Assembly (NCBI GenBank): GCA_016290385.1
Contig: JAEETO010000008.1
Location: 1-45,310 of the forward strand
DNA length: 45,310 bases
Direction: 5' to 3'
From: Bacteroidales bacterium
GTDB lineage: Bacteria > Bacteroidota > Bacteroidia > Bacteroidales > UBA932
Below are positions 8,466 to 16,838 of this stretch, one piece after another. Both the position numbers and the translations under genes were made by a program. Each line of letters begins with the position of its first letter. The first letter of the stretch is position 1. The notes below the pieces were generated by a model that had not been told where the DNA came from, searched no databases, and saw nothing but the letters and a program-made list of their open reading frames with translations.

Positions 8466-9257
8466 ATGCAGCTCGCGCTCAAGAACCCGCTCCTGTTCTT
8501 CGACATCGAGAGCACAGGACTGAACGTCGCGTCCGACCGCATTGTCGAAATCTCCATCGTCAAGGTGTCGCCCGGCGGCCCGGGCCAGCCCAACGACGTG
8601 GAGGTCAAGACCCGTCGCATCAACCCCACCATCCCCATCACGCCCGGCGCCCAGGCCGTCCACGGCATCAGCGACGAAGACGTGAAAGACTGCCCCACCT
8701 TCAGGCAGGTGGCCAAGTCGCTGGCCCGGCTGATGGAGGGTTGCGACATCGCCGGCTACAACTCCCTGAAATTCGACATCCCGATGCTGGCCGAGGAATT
8801 CCTCCGGGCCGGCGTCGATTTCGACTTCCGCAAACGCAAGCTCGTGGACGTACAGAACATCTTCCACAAAAAAGAACAGCGTACGCTGAAAGCCGCCTAT
8901 AAGTTCTACTGCGGACAGAATCTCGACAACGCCCACTCGGCCGAAGCCGACACCATGGCCACCTACGAAGTCCTGGAGGCTCAGCTCGACCGCTATGCCA
9001 ACGACGAGGAAGACCCCCTGCAGAACGACGTCGCCTACCTGGCCAAGTATTCCTGCCAGAACCGCCTGGTCGACTATGCCGGCCGCATCGCCCTCAATGA
9101 CGACGACGAGCCCGTGTTCAACTTCGGCAAGCACAAGGGCCGCCGCGTGGTCGACGTGCTCGCCAAGGAACCCTCCTATTACAGCTGGATGATGGAGGGC
9201 GACTTCACGCTCGACACCAAGCAGCAACTGACCCGGATAAAACTCTCGATGCAATGA
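8466..9257 (+). CDS. DnaQ-like 3'-5' exonuclease
   Basis: The 263-residue protein has a DEDD exonuclease fold related to the proofreading epsilon subunit. ExoI is LFFDIESTGL, with Asp13 and Glu15 as metal ligands. ExoII is GYNSLKFDIPML. The ExoIII region reads AHSAEADTMATYEVL, carrying the conserved His and the last Asp, as in the DEDDh subgroup. The extra C-terminal segment (about residues 190-263, FNFGKHKGRRVVDVLAKEPS) is typical of exonuclease proteins found in this phylum and is absent from minimal epsilon subunits. It follows dnaN by 10 nt and overlaps the next gene by 4 nt, so clamp and exonuclease are co-expressed. Whether it proofreads for the replicative polymerase or acts in repair is not decidable here. 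Confidence 0.9.
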   Translation: MQLALKNPLLFFDIESTGLNVASDRIVEISIVKVSPGGPGQPNDVEVKTRRINPTIPITPGAQAVHGISDEDVKDCPTFRQVAKSLARLMEGCDIAGYNSLKFDIPMLAEEFLRAGVDFDFRKRKLVDVQNIFHKKEQRTLKAAYKFYCGQNLDNAHSAEADTMATYEVLEAQLDRYANDEEDPLQNDVAYLAKYSCQNRLVDYAGRIALNDDDEPVFNFGKHKGRRVVDVLAKEPSYYSWMMEGDFTLDTKQQLTRIKLSMQ

Positions 9258-9703
9258 ACATCCATGTCGTCAGGACTGATGGAAGCTGGTACGCCCGCCC
9301 CGACATCACGCTCGTGCGGGATGCCGACCGCTTCTGCCTTCCCGACGACTGTATCAGTGCGCTGGCCTGCCGCTGCCGCTGCATCCGCATCGACAAGGCC
9401 GGCAAGGCCATCGCTCCCCGCTTCGCCCGCCGCTACTTCAGCAACTGGGCCCCCGGCATTTGCTTCTACGGCGTCCTCGCCGACGGTGCGGTCACACCGT
9501 ATCTCGACCGTGCCACCTGGGTAAGCCGTGACTTCCGGCCCGTGGAAGAGCTGCCCGATGTGGCCTTTGCGCCCATCATCGAAGGCATGGAGAGCGTCTC
9601 CCGGCACGTGTCGCTCCGCATCGGCGACTTCCTTATGTTTGAACTATCCCTCCCCGCACCACTGAAAAGGGGAGACACCATTGATACGATTTCCATCTTA
9701 TGA
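9254..9703 (+). CDS. Short protein, possibly a degenerate FAH-fold remnant
   Basis: This 149-residue protein has no motif I can assign firmly. The stretch CIRIDKAGKAIAPRFARRYFSNWAPGICF, read in two parts (RIDKAGKAIAPRFARRYF and NWAPGICF), resembles fumarylacetoacetate hydrolase (FAH) family proteins as I remember them, where the pattern is roughly VxRIxKxGKxIxxxFAHxYY followed by GIDF. In that alignment the metal-binding Glu-x-Glu falls on CRCRC, and the Asp of GIDF is Cys. Length is also about two thirds of the family norm. If the relation is real, the protein has lost its metal site and is probably not a hydrolase. It overlaps the exonuclease gene and the YfhO gene by 4 nt each, so it is translated in a coupled row. 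The FAH relation is an inference from memory. Confidence 0.6.
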   Translation: MNIHVVRTDGSWYARPDITLVRDADRFCLPDDCISALACRCRCIRIDKAGKAIAPRFARRYFSNWAPGICFYGVLADGAVTPYLDRATWVSRDFRPVEELPDVAFAPIIEGMESVSRHVSLRIGDFLMFELSLPAPLKRGDTIDTISIL

Positions 9704-12147
9704 AAGCATTCTTCCAGAAATATGGCGTCTACCTGCTTGCCCTTGTCCTTTTCATCGGGCTGGCCCTCATCTATTGCAAACCCGTCCTGAGCGGGAAAGT
9801 GCTGCAGTCGGGCGACAATACGAATGCCATCTGCAACCAGCAGAACGGACACTACGGAGAATACTCCTGGTGGAACGGCTCGCTGTTCAGCGGTATGCCC
9901 AGCTACCAGATCGGGGGCGGCATGTACCAATCAGCCAAGATCTACATCCTCCATCGCTTGTCGCACCGTGACATGAACAACCCGGCATGGGTGCTGTTCT
10001 ATTATTTCCTGTGCTTCTTTATCCTGCTGCGATGTTTCGGCGTCAAGCCCTCATTGTCCATAGCCGGGGCCATCGCCATTGCCCTGTCCTCCTATTTCCT
10101 GGTCATCATCGGTGCCGGGCACTACACCAAGACCACCACGCTGACCTTCATTCCGCTGGTGATGGGCGGATTCTATCTCATCTATCGGAAACGCTACTGG
10201 CTCGGAGCCATTTTCGTGATGGTATTCACATCCATGGGCCTGACAGACCATCCGCAGATGGCCTATTACATTTTCATGATGATCGGGCTGTGTTTCCTCG
10301 CTGAACTGGTCATCCATGCCCGCGAGAAACGCTGGAAAGATTTTGCGCTGGCCACCGTAATCTTCGTCGCCGCTTTGGGGATCGGCATCGGGACAACGAC
10401 ATCGAGTATTTTTGCCAATGCCGAATATACGCGTGAAACGATGCGCGGCGGCCACTCCGACCTTGTCCGCGAAGGAGAGACCGCCGATGATTCAAACGTC
10501 AACGGGCTGGACATCGATTACGCCACCCAGTGGAGCTACGGCATCGATGAATCCTTCAGTTTCCTGATTCCGGGCTTCAAGGGTGGTTCTTCCATGTACC
10601 CGCTGGGGCCTTCTTCGAATACTTACAAGACGGCCCGGGCAATGGGCATTCCGGCCAAGTCGGCCCAGGACTTCGTCCGTGCCCTTCCCATGTATTGGGG
10701 CGACCAGCCTTTCACGGCAGGCAACGTCTATATGGGCGCCATCGTCTGCTTCCTCTTCCTGCTGGGCTGCCTGATCGTGCCAGGTCCCTATAAATGGGCG
10801 CTGATCCTCTCCACCCTCTTTTCCGTGATGCTGGCCTGGGGATCCAACTGCATGTGGCTCACTGAATTCTTCTTCAAGTATTTCCCGTTCTACAACAAGT
10901 TCCGGGCGGTATCCTCCATCCTGGTCGTCGCCGAATTCGCCATGCCCCTGCTGGGATTCCTGGCACTCAAGGCCCTGACGGACGGTACTGTCACAAGGGA
11001 AAAAGCGAAGAAGAGCATCCTGACAGCCGGCGGCATTACGGCCGGCCTCTGCCTGTTCTTCGCCCTCTTCGGGAAATCGGTCTACAGTTTCATCGGCCCG
11101 GGTGATGAAGCCTTCGCCGGCCAGATTCCCGTCAGGATCTACGATGCTATCCTGGCCGACCGTGCCGCCCTGCTGACGGGCGATGCCTGGCGCAGTTTCC
11201 TCTTCATCGTGGCCGCCGCCGTGCTCATCTTCCTGTATAACGAGAAAAAACTCAAGCTCGTCCCGCTGGCCGTCGGACTCGGCGTGCTGATCCTTGCCGA
11301 CATGTGGCCGGTCGACAAGCGATACTTCAACGACCACAATTTCGTCTCGCCCAAGGCTAAACAGTCAACCTTCGACAAGCAGCCCTGGGAGGAGCTCCTC
11401 CTGCAGGACCCCGATCCGCACTTCCGGATCATGAACCTGACGACCGACACTTTCAACGAATCGCGTTCCAATTACTGGCTCAAGTCGATCGGCGGTTACC
11501 ATGCAGCCAAGCTCCGCCGCTACCAGGACCTGATTACCGAGCACCTTTCACAAGGAAACCTGCCCGTCATCGGCATGCTCAATGCCAAATACCTCATCGT
11601 TCCGGGCGAAGACAACCAGCCCACTCCGCAACTGAACCCCTATGCATTGGGCAATGCGTGGTATGTGGGGGACATCCTTGTCGTCGACAACGCCAATCAG
11701 GAGAGTGATGCCCTGAACGACATCGATCTCGGGAATACCGCCGTCGTCGACCGCCAGTTCGCCGGTTTCGTAAAGGATCCCCATCCGGGCATCGCTCCGG
11801 ATGCTTCCGTCGAGCTCACCTATTTCCGGCCCCGGAAAGTCGAGTACGACAGTCACTCGTCCGCCGACGGGACGATCGTCTTCTCGGAAATCTACTATCC
11901 CTACGGATGGAAAGCCTCCATTGACGGAAACCCTGTCGACCATTTCCGCGCCAATTATACGCTGCGGGCCCTCAACGTCCCTGCAGGCGACCACCATATC
12001 ATTTTCATTTTCGACCCCGACAGCGTCCGCAAGGGCGACACCATCGCAATGACCTGCATCATCGCCATGTACCTGCTCATCCTGGTGGCCATTACTTCAG
12101 GTTGCATCCGATCCTGTCGAAAGAAAACGGATACCCTGGCCCAATAA
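9700..12147 (+). CDS. YfhO family polytopic membrane protein
   Basis: The 815-residue inner-membrane protein has an N-terminal transmembrane segment (VYLLALVLFIGLALIYC) and about a dozen further hydrophobic segments to residue 540. A large extracytoplasmic C-terminal domain and a final membrane helix (IAMTCIIAMYLLILVAI) follow. The SGDNTNAICNQQNG and NGSLFSGMPSYQIGG segments just after the first helix are typical of Bacteroidota YfhO-like proteins. These resemble GT-C glycosyltransferases that use polyprenyl-linked sugars. YfhO of Bacillus is implicated in glycosylation of lipoteichoic acid, but a function for this homologue is not known. It overlaps the preceding gene by 4 nt and stops 18 nt before legB, so it sits at the junction between the dnaN genes and the glycan island and may act on a glycan made there. 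Confidence 0.85.
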   Translation: MKAFFQKYGVYLLALVLFIGLALIYCKPVLSGKVLQSGDNTNAICNQQNGHYGEYSWWNGSLFSGMPSYQIGGGMYQSAKIYILHRLSHRDMNNPAWVLFYYFLCFFILLRCFGVKPSLSIAGAIAIALSSYFLVIIGAGHYTKTTTLTFIPLVMGGFYLIYRKRYWLGAIFVMVFTSMGLTDHPQMAYYIFMMIGLCFLAELVIHAREKRWKDFALATVIFVAALGIGIGTTTSSIFANAEYTRETMRGGHSDLVREGETADDSNVNGLDIDYATQWSYGIDESFSFLIPGFKGGSSMYPLGPSSNTYKTARAMGIPAKSAQDFVRALPMYWGDQPFTAGNVYMGAIVCFLFLLGCLIVPGPYKWALILSTLFSVMLAWGSNCMWLTEFFFKYFPFYNKFRAVSSILVVAEFAMPLLGFLALKALTDGTVTREKAKKSILTAGGITAGLCLFFALFGKSVYSFIGPGDEAFAGQIPVRIYDAILADRAALLTGDAWRSFLFIVAAAVLIFLYNEKKLKLVPLAVGLGVLILADMWPVDKRYFNDHNFVSPKAKQSTFDKQPWEELLLQDPDPHFRIMNLTTDTFNESRSNYWLKSIGGYHAAKLRRYQDLITEHLSQGNLPVIGMLNAKYLIVPGEDNQPTPQLNPYALGNAWYVGDILVVDNANQESDALNDIDLGNTAVVDRQFAGFVKDPHPGIAPDASVELTYFRPRKVEYDSHSSADGTIVFSEIYYPYGWKASIDGNPVDHFRANYTLRALNVPAGDHHIIFIFDPDSVRKGDTIAMTCIIAMYLLILVAITSGCIRSCRKKTDTLAQ

Positions 12148-12165
12148 CGTTATAAGCCGAGACCT

Positions 12166-13374
12166 ATGTTCAATCTGAACAATTTTATTTCAACCAGCAT
12201 AACCTTCAGGCGAAACAGTCTGTTTGCCGCTGACATCGCGATGAACAAGGACGCGTTGAGCCGCGAAATCAATGGCAGTAAGGTTTGCGTGATTGGAGGA
12301 GCCGGTTCCATCGGGTCCAGTTTTATCAAGGCGCTGCTTCCTTTCGAGCCCAAGAGCCTGGTTGTGGTTGACTTGAATGAAAACGGCCTGGCCGAACTTG
12401 TACGAGACGTAAGGAGTACCGACGGGCTATTTGTCCCCGAGGAATTCCGCTGCTATACGCTCAACTTCGCCGATCCTATATTTGAACGGATATTTCGTGA
12501 GGAGAAGGGGTTCGACATTGTGGCGAATTTTTCTGCCCACAAGCATGTGCGCAGCGAGAAAGACCGTTACAGCGTACAGGCTTTACTGGAAAATAATGTC
12601 ATCAAGGCAAAGAGCCTGATGGATTTGCTGACAGTGTATCCTCCAAAGCATTTCTTTTGCGTTTCAACCGACAAGGCGGCCAATCCCGTCAATATCATGG
12701 GCGCATCGAAGCGCATCATGGAAGACCTGGTGATGTCTTATAACCCATTTTTCAAAGTGACAACGGCAAGATTTGCCAACGTGGCTTTTAGTAACGGATC
12801 ATTGCCCGACGGTTGGTTGCACCGTCTGCAGAAGCGCCAGCCCCTTGCTGCGCCCAGCGACGTAAAGCGTTATTTTGTCTCGCCCGAAGAGAGTGGCCAA
12901 ATCTGTATGCTGGCTTGTATCCTCGGTAAACCGGGTGAAGTATTCTTCCCCAAATTGGGAGAAAACCAGATGCTCACCTTTTCAGCGATCTGCGATGACT
13001 TTGTGAAAGCGGAAGGGTTCGAGAAAAGAGAGTGTTTCACAGACGACGAAGCCAGACGTTATGCCAGCCATATGGGTGATGACCCCAAAGACTATCCTGT
13101 CGTCTACTTCCAAAGCGATACAACGGGAGAGAAATCCTATGAGGAATTCTACGTTCCCGGAGAGAAGATTGACCTGGATCGATTCAAAGCGCTCGGCGTG
13201 GTGGAACATACACATAGGCACGACATAGCTGAAGTGAATGATTTTTTAAATACTCTGGAGCAGCTTTTTGCCCGGGATCATTTTACCAAAGCACAGGTAG
13301 TAACGGCCATCAAGGAGTTTATCCCTAACTTCGAGCACGAAGAAAAGGGCAAAAACCTGGACCAGAAGATGTAA
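12166..13374 (+). CDS. legB: Nucleotide-sugar 4,6-dehydratase (LegB-like)
   Basis: The 402-residue cytosolic enzyme should convert a UDP- or GDP-activated N-acetylglucosamine to the 4-keto-6-deoxy sugar, the first step toward legionaminic acid. The Rossmann loop is CVIGGAGSIGSS (residues 41-52). The active site reads STDKAANPVNIMGASKR, with Thr168-Asp169-Lys170 and Met178 where ordinary SDRs have Tyr. This Met form, spaced nine residues from the Asp, is that of the retaining PglF/WbpM-type dehydratases, not the inverting PseB type, so the product should lead to legionaminic rather than pseudaminic acid. The N-terminal 38 residues before the fold (MFNLNNFISTSITFRRNSLF) are conserved in this subgroup, supporting the start. 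No membrane segments are present. legC follows after 17 nt. Confidence 0.88.
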   Translation: MFNLNNFISTSITFRRNSLFAADIAMNKDALSREINGSKVCVIGGAGSIGSSFIKALLPFEPKSLVVVDLNENGLAELVRDVRSTDGLFVPEEFRCYTLNFADPIFERIFREEKGFDIVANFSAHKHVRSEKDRYSVQALLENNVIKAKSLMDLLTVYPPKHFFCVSTDKAANPVNIMGASKRIMEDLVMSYNPFFKVTTARFANVAFSNGSLPDGWLHRLQKRQPLAAPSDVKRYFVSPEESGQICMLACILGKPGEVFFPKLGENQMLTFSAICDDFVKAEGFEKRECFTDDEARRYASHMGDDPKDYPVVYFQSDTTGEKSYEEFYVPGEKIDLDRFKALGVVEHTHRHDIAEVNDFLNTLEQLFARDHFTKAQVVTAIKEFIPNFEHEEKGKNLDQKM

Positions 13375-13391
13375 TTTAGGCATTATATCCT

Positions 13392-14555
13392 ATGTATCAA
13401 AACGTTATCAACTTCATTAAAGGTTTGTACGAAAATCCGGAATTCGTCCCCTTGTCCGTGCCGAAGTTCATCGGCAATGAGAAGAAATATCTGGAGGAGT
13501 GCATTGACTCGACATTCGTGAGTTCCGTGGGGCCATTCGTAGACCGCTTTGAAGCAGACATGGCCGCATATACAGGCGCCAGACGGGCGGTGGTTTGTGT
13601 GAGCGGAACGAACGCGCTGCATATGGCCATGTTGTTGTGTGGTGTAGAGCGCGGCGATGAAGTCCTGACGCAGGCACTGACATTCATAGCTACCTGCAAT
13701 GCCATCAGTTATCTTGGGGCCCACCCTGTTTTCATCGACGTAGACAAGACCACGATGGGGCTTTCTCCGGATGCGGTAAAGTCCTGGCTTTCCCGAAACG
13801 GCGAAATCAAGGATGGCCATTGCTATGACAAGCAGACAGGCCGGCGCGTCAAGGCCTGCGTCCCGATGCATACTTTTGGACATCCCGTTCGAATTGAGGA
13901 GCTGGCCGAAATCTGCGCAGAATGGCATATCGAATTGGTTGAGGATGCTGCCGAAAGCATTGGCAGCAAATATAAAGGCAGACATACAGGTCTCTTCGGC
14001 AAGGTGGGAGCTCTGAGTTTCAACGGCAACAAGACCATCACCACGGGCGGCGGCGGCATGCTGCTGTTTATGGACGAAAACTTGGGTGCACTTGCCAAAC
14101 ATCTTACTACCCAAGCCAAAGTACCGCATCGCTGGGAGTTCAAACATGACCATATCGGTTATAACTACCGTATGCCGAATATCAATGCTGCGCTTGGCTG
14201 TGCCCAGTTGGAGCATTTGGATCAGTATATTGCAGACAAAAGGAAAACGGCCTCAGAATACGCAGCCTTTTTCAAAAACGAGAAAGACATTTCATTCTTT
14301 GTTGAGCCTGAAAATTGCTTCTCGAACTATTGGCTCAATGCCGTAATATTGCCTGACCATGACAGGCAACTGGCATTTCTCCAGGAAACCAATGACAACG
14401 GCGTGATGACACGGCCGATTTGGGAACTGATGAATCGCTTGCCCATGTTTGAGCATTGCCAGCACGACAGTCTGGAGAATACGATCTGGTTTGCCGACAG
14501 AGTGGTTAATATACCGAGTTCTGTAAGATTAAATGATGAGAATTATGGACATTAA
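13392..14555 (+). CDS. legC: LegC-family PLP aminotransferase (DegT/DnrJ/EryC1)
   Basis: The 387-residue enzyme should transfer an amino group to C4 of the keto sugar made by LegB. Fold-type I features are visible: the phosphate-binding SGTNALHMAM (residues 71-80), the cofactor-contacting Asp185 in LVEDAAESIGSKYKGRHTG, and the Schiff-base lysine Lys214 in SFNGNKTITTGGGG. The length matches the LegC subgroup. It starts 17 nt after legB, and the two form the usual dehydratase/aminotransferase pair. Its last codons overlap the ACP gene by 11 nt (start at 14545). Pairing with a retaining-type dehydratase supports a D-configured 2,4-diamino-trideoxy sugar. Confidence 0.9.
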   Translation: MYQNVINFIKGLYENPEFVPLSVPKFIGNEKKYLEECIDSTFVSSVGPFVDRFEADMAAYTGARRAVVCVSGTNALHMAMLLCGVERGDEVLTQALTFIATCNAISYLGAHPVFIDVDKTTMGLSPDAVKSWLSRNGEIKDGHCYDKQTGRRVKACVPMHTFGHPVRIEELAEICAEWHIELVEDAAESIGSKYKGRHTGLFGKVGALSFNGNKTITTGGGGMLLFMDENLGALAKHLTTQAKVPHRWEFKHDHIGYNYRMPNINAALGCAQLEHLDQYIADKRKTASEYAAFFKNEKDISFFVEPENCFSNYWLNAVILPDHDRQLAFLQETNDNGVMTRPIWELMNRLPMFEHCQHDSLENTIWFADRVVNIPSSVRLNDENYGH

Positions 14556-14772
14556 CGAATTCATTGTAAATTTTGCCAATCAATTTGACGAGACGGACCC
14601 CGACGAAATCAAAGCTGATACCAAATTTCACGATTTGGCGGAGTGGAGTTCCCTCACCGGCATGGGCGTCATTGCAATGGCCAAGACCATTTACGGAAAG
14701 ACCATCTCAGGCCGGGAAATCAGGGAGTGTATAACCGTTGAGGATTTGTTCAATCTCGTTGCCGGCAAATAA
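14545..14772 (+). CDS. Acyl carrier protein
   Basis: The 75-residue protein is acidic, four-helical in pattern and carries the phosphopantetheine attachment site as Ser36 in LAEWSSLTGMGVIAM. The usual Asp before that serine (DSL) is Ser here, a variant that occurs in specialised carrier proteins of glycan clusters. Three in-frame ATGs lie at 14533, 14536 and 14545. I chose 14545 (MDINEF) because the others add only MMRI. All of them overlap the legC stop, so translation is coupled. Its neighbour is a KAS III gene 17 nt downstream. It is separate from fatty-acid synthesis genes and is thus probably dedicated to an acyl group put on the sugar. This last point is inferred from context. Confidence 0.88.
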   Translation: MDINEFIVNFANQFDETDPDEIKADTKFHDLAEWSSLTGMGVIAMAKTIYGKTISGREIRECITVEDLFNLVAGK

Positions 14773-14789
14773 AGTCAAAGACAGGCGAT

Positions 14790-15788
14790 ATGGCATTTAT
14801 AAAGGCAATCTCTTATTACCTCCCTGAGCGGATATTGACGAATGAGGAACTTGTAGCTGAGTTCCCCGAGTGGAGCGTTGAAAAAGTTGCCCAAAAAGTC
14901 GGTGTTGAGGCACGCCATCTGGCTGCTGATAATGAAACAGCAGGCGATTTGGCTGAAAAGGCCGCCAGGCGCCTGTTTGATGAAAATGGGATTTCGCCCA
15001 AGACCATTGATTTCGTTTTGCTCTGTACGCAAAGTCCCGACTATTTTTTACCCTCAACAGCGTGTCTCCTGCAGGACCGCCTGGGCATACCGACATCTGC
15101 GGGCGCCTTTGATTATAACCTTGGGTGCTCCGGATGCGTATATGGGATGGCTTTAGCCAAAGGCCTCATCACTGCAGGAATTGCGAAGAACGTTCTACTT
15201 TTAACGGCAGAGACTTACAACAAATACCTGCATCCTGCAGACAAGAGCAATCGCGCGATATTCGGCGATGGGGCTGCCGCCTGCTTGATATCCACTGAGG
15301 GCATGGCTGAAATCGGCAACTTTTCCCTCGGCACTGATGGGAGGGGCGCCGACAATCTCATTGTCAAGACGGGGGCATCTCGCCAGAAAGCCCCTACGGG
15401 ACTCCATACAGAAGATGATGAAGGCCATGTCTGGCATGATGACTATCTCTACATGAACGGCGGCAATATCTTCAACTTTACGCTGGATACTGTTCCCTCC
15501 ATGATAGTGGACATTCTTGAAAAGAACGCCCTGGCACTTGACCAGATTGACTACTTCGTTTTCCATCAAGCCAATAAATACATGCTTGATACGATTCGCA
15601 AGCTCTGCGTCCTTCCCAGGGACAAATTTTACGTAAACTTGTCCGGCACCGGAAATACCGTTTCCTCCACGGTACTTATTGGAATCAAGGATTGCCTGGA
15701 CCGCCATGTCATCCAGCAAGGATACAAGGTAATGATATCCGGGTTTGGCGTAGGTTTAAGCTGGGGAGGTACAATTCTGAATTTTTAA
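14790..15788 (+). CDS. 3-oxoacyl-ACP synthase III-like ketosynthase
   Basis: The 332-residue protein has the thiolase fold of FabH-type condensing enzymes. The catalytic triad Cys-His-Asn is intact: Cys113 in YNLGCSGCVYGM, His259 in VFHQANKYM, and Asn289 in LSGTGNTVSS. Length and the C-terminal GFGVGLSWGGTILNF are typical. In primary metabolism FabH condenses acetyl-CoA with malonyl-ACP. Here the enzyme sits directly behind a dedicated ACP in a sugar pathway, so it probably either makes a short 3-oxoacyl-ACP or moves an acyl group between CoA and ACP. No ketoreductase or dehydratase is clustered, so any further processing would depend on housekeeping enzymes or on the SDR at 23735. The gene lies 9 nt upstream of the acyltransferase-like gene. 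Confidence 0.9.
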   Translation: MAFIKAISYYLPERILTNEELVAEFPEWSVEKVAQKVGVEARHLAADNETAGDLAEKAARRLFDENGISPKTIDFVLLCTQSPDYFLPSTACLLQDRLGIPTSAGAFDYNLGCSGCVYGMALAKGLITAGIAKNVLLLTAETYNKYLHPADKSNRAIFGDGAAACLISTEGMAEIGNFSLGTDGRGADNLIVKTGASRQKAPTGLHTEDDEGHVWHDDYLYMNGGNIFNFTLDTVPSMIVDILEKNALALDQIDYFVFHQANKYMLDTIRKLCVLPRDKFYVNLSGTGNTVSSTVLIGIKDCLDRHVIQQGYKVMISGFGVGLSWGGTILNF

Positions 15789-15797
15789 AGAAAAATC

Positions 15798-16835
15798 ATG
15801 TCAATATACGATATTCGAGAAGCTAAAATAACCGAGGGCATCGATATCCAGCAGTTTCTTGACAACTACTGGAAGAAAAACCATTCTCTTGCCGTCTCCA
15901 GAGAACTGTTGGATTTTCAGCATCTGAACAAAGAGGACGATCATTACAACTACGTCGTTGCCATGAATACCAAGACCGGAGAGATGGATGCCATCTTCGG
16001 TTTTATTCCCACTTATCAGTACGATCCGGCACTAAGAGCCGAAGGAGACTATTGGGCGGCTATCTGGAAAAAACGTGAGGATGTAGAAAATGAAGAATCC
16101 AACGAAATCGGGATGGATGTCTTTACAAGAATCTTTGACTATCCGAACTTTCATTCTTTCTCCGCGATAGGCATCAGTGCCATCGCGATGAGAATCTATA
16201 AGGCATTTCAATGCACGGTCGGCTACCTCAGCCAGTATTATATTTTGAACGACCGGATTCATGATTTCAAGATCGCAGGGAATGTCAAAGTCAATCATAT
16301 CGGGCCAGCAGAGAGCTATACCCCGAGCCCGGATTGGAACGTTTCAGAAATAGATTCCTCTGAGCTGGAAAGCTTGCATGTCGAGCCGGTGTACAGGCCG
16401 TTCAAATCCATTGACTATTTGATCAACAGATATGCAAAGCACCCCATCTACCAATACAGATTCCTTGGCGTTTATGAAAAAGGGAATATTACGACGGTAC
16501 TTGTGACAAGATGGATTGAAACCAACGGTGCCACTGTCATCCGCATTGTAGATGTGCTCGGTCAATTACAGGGTTCTCTTTTCGAATCTTTTCAGCACTA
16601 TTTACATGAGACAGGAGCCGAGTATATCGATTTGATGAATTATGGCATCAGCGAAGACCTTTTCATGCAGATGGGGTTCAGGAAACTTGACTTGAATGGC
16701 AGTCTGATCATCCCCAATTATTTCGAGCCCTTTGAACAGTGTAACATAAAGATTGATATTGCCTGGAAAGCAGATTACGATCACTATGTCGCCTTCAAGG
16801 GCGATTCTGACCAGGACAGGCCTAATATATTGTAG
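15798..16835 (+). CDS. Predicted GNAT/FemAB-like N-acyltransferase
   Basis: This 345-residue soluble protein has no signal peptide or membrane segment. Its pattern looks like two related alpha/beta halves. The first runs to about residue 150 (HSLAVSRELLDFQHL, then YVVAMNTKTGEMDAIFGFIP, then AIGISAIAMRIYKAFQCTVGYL). The second runs from about residue 190 (VTRWIETNGATVIRIVDVLG, then YIDLMNYGISEDLFMQMGF). Such duplication fits FemAB-like or double-GNAT acyltransferases, but I see no decisive acyl-CoA-binding loop, so the call is moderate. Placed between a ketosynthase and a deacetylase with gaps of 9 and 3 nt, it is the best candidate for the enzyme that moves the ACP-bound acyl group to an amino group of the sugar. 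It has an AT-rich composition: the 60 nt from 16081 contain 21 G or C. Confidence 0.5.
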   Translation: MSIYDIREAKITEGIDIQQFLDNYWKKNHSLAVSRELLDFQHLNKEDDHYNYVVAMNTKTGEMDAIFGFIPTYQYDPALRAEGDYWAAIWKKREDVENEESNEIGMDVFTRIFDYPNFHSFSAIGISAIAMRIYKAFQCTVGYLSQYYILNDRIHDFKIAGNVKVNHIGPAESYTPSPDWNVSEIDSSELESLHVEPVYRPFKSIDYLINRYAKHPIYQYRFLGVYEKGNITTVLVTRWIETNGATVIRIVDVLGQLQGSLFESFQHYLHETGAEYIDLMNYGISEDLFMQMGFRKLDLNGSLIIPNYFEPFEQCNIKIDIAWKADYDHYVAFKGDSDQDRPNIL

Positions 16836-16838
16836 GAT

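Noticed and set aside
7274-8749. 491-codon minus-strand frame
   Set aside because: It is antisense to dnaN and the exonuclease gene, both of which have unmistakable family motifs.
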